A stretch of DNA of 6,690 bases from Holophagae bacterium (GTDB lineage: Bacteria > Acidobacteriota > Thermoanaerobaculia > Thermoanaerobaculales > Sulfomarinibacteraceae), in the NCBI GenBank assembly GCA_030609785.1, contig JAUWTC010000147.1:1-6690 (forward strand), given 5' to 3'. The notes below the pieces were generated by a model. The model had not been told where the DNA came from. It made no database searches and saw nothing but the letters and a program-made list of their open reading frames with translations. This document shows, in pieces, positions 1 through 5,924 of this stretch (positions are counted from its first letter, which is position 1; each line of letters begins with the position of its first letter). Made by a program: the position numbers and the translations under genes.

Positions 1-245
1 ACGGACCCTACCATGATTTCGACCGTCCTGGCGCAGCTCAACCTCGATCCCGGAGCCCTCTGGGGGGGTTCCTGCTTCGAGTCGGCAACGACAAGAGCCA
101 CCTGGCTCACCAGCTCGAACGGTCAGCCGACGTCTACACCTCGAGGGTGTCAAACCCGAAGCCGGCCAGCCCCTATGCCTTCCTGCGCTCCAGCCGAGGT
201 TCGATGCCCCACGATCCCTCGCCCCCGCATGCCCCAGCTCCCTGA
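1..245 (+). CDS. possible 3' end of an unidentified gene, frame broken at a G run
   Basis: Tentative. No family is recognised. From position 1, frame 1 reads TDPTMISTVLAQLNLDPGALWG, with about 78% G or C at third codon positions. After the run of seven G at 62-68 that frame becomes unconvincing, while the frame starting at 69 reads FLLRVGNDKSHLAHQLER and onward with about 80% GC3, ending at TGA 243-245. Upstream of the G run, that second frame has only about 50% GC3. The pattern fits one coding sequence with a 1-base deletion in the homopolymer; eight G would join the two halves. The last 17 or so residues are Pro-rich. The 5' end lies outside the window. If real, it converges on the sulfatase-like gene with a gap of about 68 bases. 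Both readings could be chance open frames in GC-rich DNA. The opposite strand here has only about 50% GC3 in its open frame. Confidence 0.27.
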   Translation, partial: GPYHDFDRPGAAQPRSRSPLGGFLLRVGNDKSHLAHQLERSADVYTSRVSNPKPASPYAFLRSSRGSMPHDPSPPHAPAP

Positions 246-313
246 CGGTGGAGCTGTCAGCTCAGGCGCCTGCAAAATTCGAGTGCAACGCCACGAAGAG
301 GGGAAAATAGCCA

Positions 314-2356
314 CTACTGCTGAGAGGCAAAGAGTTTCTCGAAGCGTGGGTCTCCGTGCAGGGTGGCAAACATCGCATCCGAGTACAGCACCGCCTGCTC
401 CTCGGGGTTGAGCAGGCCGACACAACGTTCGAGGTCGCTGAGGGCTGCGTCGATCTCGCCGAGCTGGCGCAGAAGAAGCCCCGCCCTCAAACGGTAGGCG
501 TTGATTGGCGCCTGACCGCGTTCGACGGCCACATCGAGGTCAGCGAGAACCTGCTGTGAAAAACCGTCGGTCCTCAGCGTGCCCAGGGCCCTGAAGTAGT
601 GCAGGCGTCCGAAGGTATCCGAAGTATTCTTGACTCCCTCTCGCGCCACTGCAACGACGTCCTGGATCCGGCGCTGGTTATTCAGGAGCTTGCACAAGGC
701 GAGATAGGGCTCTTCAAAGCTCGGCTGCAGCTCAATCGCCTGGAGAAAAAGGGATGACGCTTCCAACGGCCGGCTGGCGATCAGGCAGGAACCCAGGTAC
801 CAGTGCAGCAGAGGACTCTCGGAGTCCTCCTCAAGCTCGCGACGAAACAGCTGGGCAGCCTCTTCCAAACGGCCTGTGTTGAAGGCCCCGAGAGCTCGTT
901 GGTGGATCGCGGCGAGGTGAATGAGGTCGGCCGGGTTCTTCTGGCTGCCGGCGCCGCGGCCCGGGGCTCCGGCCACGTAACCCAGTGCCGTGAGCGCCGC
1001 ATGCTCCTCGGTTGACAGATCTACCGCCGTCCCGAGGGCCATGTCTCCATCCGGAATGAGCGACTCCAACTCCGCCCGAAGCCGAGCCGCCACATCGGGG
1101 AAGCGGTCATGCAGGTTCTCCGATTCGGCCGGGTCGTCAACCACATCGAAGAGCTCGGGTCGGGGCGACAGGATGTACTTCCAGGGGCCCTGTACCAGAG
1201 CGTAGATCGGCGACCAGCCGCTGCGGTAATAGCCCTCCAGGCTTTCCAGGTAAAGCCCCCTCGGCCCCGTCTCCGCTGCACCTCCACTGAGTAACGGCAG
1301 CAAACTCTCGCCATCATAGGTTCCGGTCTGCCCGAGGGCCTCCGCCAAGGTCGGCGCCAGGTCGACGAGAGCGACCGGCCGTTGGTGACGCCGGCCCTCG
1401 CTCTGCCCCGGCGTATGCACGAAGAGAGGCACCCTGGTGGTGGACTCATACAGCAGGATTCCGTGGGTCGGTTCGCCATGGTCACCGAGACCTTCGCCAT
1501 GGTCGCCACAGACGACAATTCCGGTTCGATCCATCAAGTCGGATTCGGCCAATGCCCTGATCAGACGGCCGATCTCTGCGTCCATGGATGCAACCTCACC
1601 AAGATACGGGTCGTCGGGAAATCTGCCTGCGAAGGGCTCCGGCGGCGCGTACGGGGTATGGGGGTCGAACAGGTGAACCCACACGAACCACGGTCCTTCC
1701 CGGCCCTGGATCCACTCGATGGCGGCATCGACGGTGTCAGCAGCGAGGCGTTCTTCCTTGACGTCACCCTTGATGTCAAAGGTGGCGGGGTCGTAAACCT
1801 CAAAGCCCCGGGACAGGCCAAAACGTTGATCAAGCACGAAGGCGCTGACGAAGGCGCCGGTGTCAAAACCGGCCGCACGAAAGGCCTCGGCGAGCATCGG
1901 CAGCCGATCGTTGATGGACCCACCGAAATTCTTGCGCACTCCGTGCTTGCCGGGTTGCAAACCGGAAAACAGGCTGACGTGGGCCGGCAGCGTCTGAGGT
2001 ACCGAGGTGGAACAACGTTCGAACAGATGGCTCTTCGCCGCCAGATCATCGAGGTTAGGAGTTGTCGCCAGGTCGCCGTTGTAACAACCCAGGGCATCGA
2101 CCCGGGTGGTGTCGAGGGTCAGAAACAGTACGTTGCTGCCCGCCGGCCAGATCTCGGGGCTCGGAGCGAGACCGTTCGCGGTGCCTGCCGGCGCCCGGCT
2201 TGTACTTTCTCGAGTCGCTTCCGGTGCTTCGTGGCAGGCGCCCATCAAACTCAGAAGCCCCGCCGCGAAGCAGGCCAATGCACGGCGACACACGACCTTG
2301 GCCCGGCCGAAACTCCCTGCATTGGCTTCGCTCGCCGGTTTCGGCTCAGGCTTCAT
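314..2356 (-). CDS. sulfatase-like (alkaline phosphatase superfamily) TPR lipoprotein
   Basis: Predicted envelope hydrolase or transferase of 680 aa. Residues 26-41 form a hydrophobic segment ending LSLMGAC, a near-consensus lipobox with Cys41 as the lipidation site. Residues 74-465 are a sulfatase/phosphodiesterase domain. NVLFLTLDTTR holds the first metal Asp (D82). TLPAHVSLFSG at 122-132 is the nucleophile region, followed by KHGVR, FDPHTPY (D231, H233), CGDHGEG (D285, H286), then H293 and H299, and PWKYI (K393). From about 475 to 670 the chain is helical with TPR-like repeats (for example GRLEEAAQLFRRELEED). At the position of the formylglycine precursor in true sulfatases (C/S-x-P-x-R), this protein has Thr122 and His126 replaces the Arg, so ordinary sulfatase activity is doubtful. 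The substrate is unknown. Start choice is uncertain. ATG 2356 has a weak GGAG 3 bases upstream. ATG 2365, TTG 2383 and GTG 2293 are in frame, and GTG would give a compact 20-residue lipoprotein signal. It follows the TonB receptor gene on the same strand, 85 bases away, across a terminator. Confidence 0.88.
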   Translation of the reverse strand: MKPEPKPASEANAGSFGRAKVVCRRALACFAAGLLSLMGACHEAPEATRESTSRAPAGTANGLAPSPEIWPAGSNVLFLTLDTTRVDALGCYNGDLATTPNLDDLAAKSHLFERCSTSVPQTLPAHVSLFSGLQPGKHGVRKNFGGSINDRLPMLAEAFRAAGFDTGAFVSAFVLDQRFGLSRGFEVYDPATFDIKGDVKEERLAADTVDAAIEWIQGREGPWFVWVHLFDPHTPYAPPEPFAGRFPDDPYLGEVASMDAEIGRLIRALAESDLMDRTGIVVCGDHGEGLGDHGEPTHGILLYESTTRVPLFVHTPGQSEGRRHQRPVALVDLAPTLAEALGQTGTYDGESLLPLLSGGAAETGPRGLYLESLEGYYRSGWSPIYALVQGPWKYILSPRPELFDVVDDPAESENLHDRFPDVAARLRAELESLIPDGDMALGTAVDLSTEEHAALTALGYVAGAPGRGAGSQKNPADLIHLAAIHQRALGAFNTGRLEEAAQLFRRELEEDSESPLLHWYLGSCLIASRPLEASSLFLQAIELQPSFEEPYLALCKLLNNQRRIQDVVAVAREGVKNTSDTFGRLHYFRALGTLRTDGFSQQVLADLDVAVERGQAPINAYRLRAGLLLRQLGEIDAALSDLERCVGLLNPEEQAVLYSDAMFATLHGDPRFEKLFASQQ

Positions 2357-2390
2357 GAACTCCATCAAAGGGCATCGTAGCAATACCCAA

Positions 2391-2420
2391 ATAAAAAACC
2401 CGCGCCGAGGCGCGGGTTAA
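2391..2420 (-). terminator. intrinsic terminator after the TonB-dependent receptor gene
   Basis: Read on the minus strand, AACCCGCGC (2410-2418) pairs perfectly over 9 bp with GCGCGGGTT (2397-2405) around a 4-base loop (2406-2409). A run of six T (2393-2398, overlapping the stem end) follows, then ATTT. This is a textbook rho-independent terminator. It begins about 22 bases past the receptor stop codon at 2442-2444 and ends about 35 bases before the sulfatase-like start. The plus-strand side lacks a T run, so it should work in one direction only. Confidence 0.92.
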
Positions 2421-2441
2421 AGTGAAAAGGCTGTCGTCGGA

Positions 2442-5429
2442 CTAGAACGTCACACGGAAGCCCAACTCGTAGCGACGAGGCAGCTGATAGGCCATGGGCT
2501 GGCCGATCGGAATGTAGTAGGTGAAAATGGTCTCACCAGTATCCTCGTCAACTCGCCCTTCGTCAACCGGCTGACCCAGACCACTGTCCTCGTCGGTAAC
2601 GCGGAAGGCTGTCGAGTTGAAGGAGCTGTCCAACTCGCGATCGAAGATGTTGTAGACCGAGAAAATGATCGACATGTCGGTCGGGCCGACGGTGAAGGCC
2701 TTGGTGACCGACAGGTCGGCGTTCCAGGTGCTCTTGGTCTCGGTGGTGCCACGCGGCTCGAGGTAGATCGTGTAATTCGGCACGCCGCTGCAGTAAGTCA
2801 TTGCCTCGTCGTCGATGCCGTAGAATTCCAGCGCCTCCGGCGATGCGCCCAGGTAATTGGAACACAACGACTGGGTGGTGATATGACCTGCCGACGACCA
2901 GTAGCTGTCGAGACCGATGGTCCAGGCGCCCGGCAGCAGCGCGTAGCCGCTGAGCTTCAGGCGATCCTCGCGATGGTCACCGAGGTACCCGTCGATGTTG
3001 TAGAAGTTGACCGGGAAATAATCCATTTCCCCCCGCGCGTAGGACTGGGCTGCGGTCGACTCGCTGTTGCCCTTGGAGTCCGAATGGGTCCAGCTGAAGA
3101 GACCATGCCACCAGTCACCACGGGTCTCGAACTTCCCGATGAACGCAGTGTAGTCGCGATAGAGAAAATCCATGTTGGAGATGACCCACTGCGAGCAGCC
3201 GGACGCGGTCGTCCAGGTCGAGGGGTCGTCGAGATCCGGCGCCGGAACATCCGGGTCGCCCCAGACCCATCCGTTGTTGCCGCAGGTGTCTTCGATCAAC
3301 TGCTCGGTCTTCTTGTCGACGTAGGTGATTTCGAAGGAGGTCTCCGGGGCCACCTGCATCTCGAAGGCCAGGATCAACTCGTCGGCGTAGGGCGTTTCCA
3401 AATGACCCAGGCCGGCCTGATCAAGCGTTTGTGCGGGATCGTAAACCCCCGGGATGCGAGTATCGAAGAGCACGTATTCGAATCCCTCACCGTTGATCCA
3501 GTCGATCACCTGGTTATCTTCGAGTCCAAACAGGGACTGCAGGAAATCACGGTCGCAGGGGAAACCGGCGTTGCAGAGGTTCTCCATCGTGTCGTAATCG
3601 TGCCAGATGTCGACCTGACCGCTGGCGAATGTCGCAATGGTCAAGGCGGTCGGGTCCATGAATCGACCCCAGGACGCCCGGGCGACGTACTTGGCGTTCC
3701 CCGAAATGTCCCACGCCACACCGAAACGCGGCTGCCAACGGTCCATGTCGGCAACCTGTTCTCCAGCGGCGTTGTCGAGTTGAACGTTGTCGAAGCGGAT
3801 GCCGGGCTTGATGGTCAAATTGGCCGTCGGCCGCCAGGTATCCTGGGCAAAGAACGTGGTCACGTCGCCGGTGGTCTCGATTTCACGCATAGCCGCCAGC
3901 GCATTGTCGTTGAGGCTGCCGTCCGGGTTGTAGCCGGGGACCGCAAGGAGTTCCACCTCATTGACCGTCACGTACTCGTTGTAGTAGCCGTCGCCGTTGA
4001 GGTCGTCGTACTCCTCGCCCGGCAGGCCTTGATCGTAGACCAGGCCGGCGCCGTTGAGCCACATCGACTCGACGAAACTCTGCTGCGAGATTTCCGCACC
4101 GAACTTGAACTCGTGGGAACCGGCGAGATCATCGAGGAACCAGCTCAGGTTGGCGCCGAACTCGTCGCGGTCGCGGTCACCGACGCGGGACAATGCGTAG
4201 TTGTTGCTGGTGATCCCGGTCTCCTGGTTGTAGTGCCTCGACTCGCGGGAGGTTCCGTTGGTCGGGAAATCGTCGAGGTTGCTTCGGTTGATGCCGCCCT
4301 TGATGTTGAGCAAGAGGCTCTCGGACAGGACCGAGTTCAACTCGATGCCCCAAATGGCGCCGCCCTGTTCCTGGGTGTATTCCGCTTCGGGCTCGACGAA
4401 CTGGCTTTGCGGGAGGCCTGAGATCTCCGCAGGGTCACCCGAGTAGCGGAAGACCGCGCGGTGGCTGTCGGTAATCTGCCAGCTGGCCTTGGCAATATAG
4501 TTGGAGCCGTCGTATTCACGTACGAATTGCACAGCGTCGGCTTGCCGCTTGGTGTTGACGTACTCATACGAGACGAAGAACCACAGCTTGTCCCTGAGGA
4601 TCGGACCACCCAGGGTCATCGAGTAGTCCTCGAAGGAGCTCGCCTGTTCGTCTTTGTCGAAATGGTCGCCGTTTTCACTGAAATCCTGATCGCGGTAGCG
4701 GATGTCCAGCGATCCGGAGAAATTGTTGCCACCGCTCTTGGTCACCAGGTTGATGATGCCGCCGGTCGCCTGCCCAAACTCGGCCTCGTAGCCACCGGTC
4801 TGGACGGAGATTTCCTGGATGGCGTCGTAGTTGAAGTTGGTGCCGAAGGTTTGGGTCACCGGGTCGGTCGTGCTCAAGCCGTCGATCAGGTAGTTGTTAT
4901 CGCTCGAGGTACCACCAAAGACGTTCGGGTTGCTGCCGCCGCCGGTACCCGCTGCCTGAGAGATGATGTTCTGGTACGACCGGCCGGTGGCGCCGATTGC
5001 CGCGTTCTGCAGAAAGTCCTGGTCGAAGACCTGCTGGGTGTTGACCTGGGCGGTATCGACGACGGGCACCCTCGCCTCGACGATGATCTCGTCGGCGAAC
5101 TGCTCGGGCACCAGGGTGAAGGCCACGCTGGCCGTCCCGTCCAGGCTGACCCGGACTTCCCCGGTCGCGCCCTGGAATCCAACCAACGACGCCTCGACGG
5201 TGTACACGCCGATCGGCAGGGCCGCGAAGCTAAAGCCTCCGTTTCCACCGGTGATGGCCACCTGGGAACCCATCAAATTGACGGACGTAATCTGGACTGT
5301 GACACCAGGAAGGGCGAGCCCTTCGTTGTCCTTGACCGTCCCGTTGAGTCGACCTGTCGTCGCGGCATAACCGGCGGCGGACGCCAGAAGCGCGATGACG
5401 CACAATGAAACCAATACACGTCGTTGCAT
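2442..5429 (-). CDS. TonB-dependent receptor, Oar-like, with carboxypeptidase-regulatory-like domain
   Basis: Outer-membrane active transporter of 995 aa, complete; the ligand is unknown. Residues 1-23 are a signal peptide (MQRR, a hydrophobic core, then AGYAA). Residues 26-107 form a CarboxypepD_reg-like beta-sandwich (GRLNGTVKDNEGLALPGV; GFSFAALPIGVYTVEASLVGF). DEIIVEA at 113-119 is a plausible TonB box. The plug follows at about 125-232 (NNYLIDGLSTTDP; IQEISVQTGGYEAEFGQATGG; INLVTKSGGNNFSG). The barrel runs from about 235 to 995, with the typical GGPILRDKLWFFVSYEY (274-290) and a late strand FSVYNIFDRE. It ends in Phe, as expected for BAM-assembled barrels. A Ca-binding-like DLNGDG lies at 476-481. 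Six Cys occur in the mature protein (619, 625, 716, 745, 856, 880), none before 619. The frame is open to an ATG at 5624, but the start at 5429 has a strong ribosome binding site and begins the signal peptide exactly. No SusD partner is visible, which fits the Oar-type class rather than SusC. Confidence 0.94.
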   Translation of the reverse strand: MQRRVLVSLCVIALLASAAGYAATTGRLNGTVKDNEGLALPGVTVQITSVNLMGSQVAITGGNGGFSFAALPIGVYTVEASLVGFQGATGEVRVSLDGTASVAFTLVPEQFADEIIVEARVPVVDTAQVNTQQVFDQDFLQNAAIGATGRSYQNIISQAAGTGGGSNPNVFGGTSSDNNYLIDGLSTTDPVTQTFGTNFNYDAIQEISVQTGGYEAEFGQATGGIINLVTKSGGNNFSGSLDIRYRDQDFSENGDHFDKDEQASSFEDYSMTLGGPILRDKLWFFVSYEYVNTKRQADAVQFVREYDGSNYIAKASWQITDSHRAVFRYSGDPAEISGLPQSQFVEPEAEYTQEQGGAIWGIELNSVLSESLLLNIKGGINRSNLDDFPTNGTSRESRHYNQETGITSNNYALSRVGDRDRDEFGANLSWFLDDLAGSHEFKFGAEISQQSFVESMWLNGAGLVYDQGLPGEEYDDLNGDGYYNEYVTVNEVELLAVPGYNPDGSLNDNALAAMREIETTGDVTTFFAQDTWRPTANLTIKPGIRFDNVQLDNAAGEQVADMDRWQPRFGVAWDISGNAKYVARASWGRFMDPTALTIATFASGQVDIWHDYDTMENLCNAGFPCDRDFLQSLFGLEDNQVIDWINGEGFEYVLFDTRIPGVYDPAQTLDQAGLGHLETPYADELILAFEMQVAPETSFEITYVDKKTEQLIEDTCGNNGWVWGDPDVPAPDLDDPSTWTTASGCSQWVISNMDFLYRDYTAFIGKFETRGDWWHGLFSWTHSDSKGNSESTAAQSYARGEMDYFPVNFYNIDGYLGDHREDRLKLSGYALLPGAWTIGLDSYWSSAGHITTQSLCSNYLGASPEALEFYGIDDEAMTYCSGVPNYTIYLEPRGTTETKSTWNADLSVTKAFTVGPTDMSIIFSVYNIFDRELDSSFNSTAFRVTDEDSGLGQPVDEGRVDEDTGETIFTYYIPIGQPMAYQLPRRYELGFRVTF

Positions 5430-5434
5430 ACCTA

Positions 5435-5440
5435 CCTCCT
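5435..5440 (-). promoter_or_regulatory. ribosome binding site of the TonB-dependent receptor gene
   Basis: AGGAGG on the minus strand, 5 bases before the ATG at 5429. It fixes the start at MQRR and argues against the 65-residue-longer reading frame that begins at 5624. Confidence 0.9.
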
Positions 5441-5495
5441 CATGACCTTCCAAGATAAAAAAATCGAACGGAAAAATCCTTCGAACACTCGTAGC

Positions 5496-5524
5496 ATCAT
5501 CGACTCGCTCGCCACAATTGTCAA
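5496..5524 (-). promoter_or_regulatory. sigma70-type promoter for the TonB-dependent receptor gene
   Basis: On the minus strand, a perfect -35 TTGACA (5519-5524) is followed by a 17-base spacer and GATGAT (5496-5501). GATGAT matches 4 of 6 bases of the -10 consensus, including the key second A and final T. Transcription would start near 5489, giving a 5' leader of about 60 bases before the ATG at 5429. The prediction rests on sequence alone. The promoter lies inside the longer open frame starting at 5624, which further supports the shorter start. Confidence 0.6.
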
Positions 5525-5707
5525 CTCCTCTCCAGGGACTCAGCCTGCAATCGAAGAGAACAGGCCAAATCACACCGAAATCTATTGCACGATCCGGGCC
5601 AAGGGCATTTTCAGCCCAAAACACCCAGAATCATTCAGGAGGGCCTCAATACCCAGGGGGTGCATCCGAAGTTCCGAACACGCGTCCGGAAATCGGGAAG
5701 CGCGGAA

Positions 5708-5723
5708 ACTGGGAGACTGGGAA
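5708..5723. repeat. 8-bp tandem direct repeat ACTGGGAG / ACTGGGAA
   Basis: Two adjacent copies at 5708-5715 and 5716-5723 differ only in the last base. They abut the left arm of the palindromic element and share its first few bases, so they may be part of a larger repeat unit. Confidence 0.7.
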
Positions 5724-5847
5724 TGTAGGGGCGGGTCCCTGTGCCCGCCCTGTCATGGTCGATCACAGAGTTGATCCCTCAGTTTTTGAGTCTGGGCGTG
5801 ACCGGTGGATCCAGAACGGGCGGACACTGGGGTCCGCCCCTACAATC
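5721..5847. repeat. 127-bp nested inverted repeat, REP-pair or MITE-like
   Basis: The left arm 5721-5750 (containing TGTAGGGGCGGGTCCC) and the reverse complement of the right arm 5818-5847 (containing TGTAGGGGCGGACCCC) match at 25 of 30 positions. They enclose 67 bases. Each arm is also a hairpin: GGGCGGG (5729-5735) pairs with CCCGCCC (5744-5750), and GGGCGGAC (5818-5825) pairs with GTCCGCCC (5832-5839). Two head-to-head hairpins with a spacer are the architecture of paired REP elements. The outer ends also resemble terminal inverted repeats of a small non-autonomous element. Palindromes of the GTAGGGGCGGG type are, from general knowledge, dispersed in many bacterial genomes. No transposase is encoded and no clear target-site duplication is seen. 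Confidence 0.8.
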
Positions 5848-5890
5848 CTCGGTAAACTGAGAATCCAGGACCGAACGGAACCGCCCCCGC

Positions 5891-5909
5891 TGCTCCCTGC
5901 TCCCTGCTC
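5891..5909. repeat. heptamer tandem repeat TGCTCCC
   Basis: Two full copies (5891-5897, 5898-5904) and a partial third (TGCTC, 5905-5909), ending a few bases before the mqnA ribosome binding site. Low-complexity heptamer arrays of this sort can vary in copy number. Confidence 0.65.
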
Positions 5910-5912
5910 TGT

Positions 5913-5917
5913 TAGGG
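5913..5917 (+). promoter_or_regulatory. ribosome binding site of mqnA
   Basis: TAGGG, 7 bases before the ATG at 5925. It is weak but well spaced. The TAG at 5913-5915 is also an in-frame stop for mqnA, so the coding region cannot extend upstream of 5925. Confidence 0.6.
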
Positions 5918-5924
5918 TTCGTCA

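Larger units (their letters stand above)
5430..5924. other. 495-base divergent intergenic region
   Basis: Region between the receptor start (leftward) and mqnA (rightward). From left to right it holds the receptor ribosome binding site and promoter, a stretch at about 5525-5705 in which I see no gene or structure, an 8-bp direct repeat, a 127-bp inverted-repeat element, a stretch at 5848-5890 with nothing recognisable, a heptamer repeat, and the mqnA ribosome binding site. Short open frames cross it on the plus strand but show no start signal, domain or codon bias that would support a gene. Confidence 0.8.

Noticed and set aside
251..272. Small palindromes GAGCTGTCAGCTC and CAGGCGCCTG as a terminator for the sulfatase-like gene
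   Set aside because: The stems are short and adjacent, with no T run following on the minus strand, so I cannot support a terminator. Chance palindromes are likely.
150..425. Minus-strand 91-residue frame overlapping the end of the sulfatase-like gene
   Set aside because: It overlaps the TPR C-terminus in another frame. The composition is Arg/Pro/Ala-rich as in shadow frames, and there is no ribosome binding site.
1382..4421. Long plus-strand open frames opposite the two large genes (1382-2380, 2883-4421)
   Set aside because: They lie entirely antisense to convincing domain proteins. Their translations show no recognisable motif; long shadow frames are expected opposite GC-rich coding DNA.
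5430..5624. Longer receptor reading frame starting at ATG 5624
   Set aside because: It adds 65 residues before an ideal signal peptide, overlaps the predicted promoter, and bypasses the AGGAGG site at the correct distance from 5429.
5761..5776. GATCA / TGATC mini-hairpin inside the repeat spacer as an operator
   Set aside because: Only 5 bp with a 6-base loop, and no second copy near either gene start.
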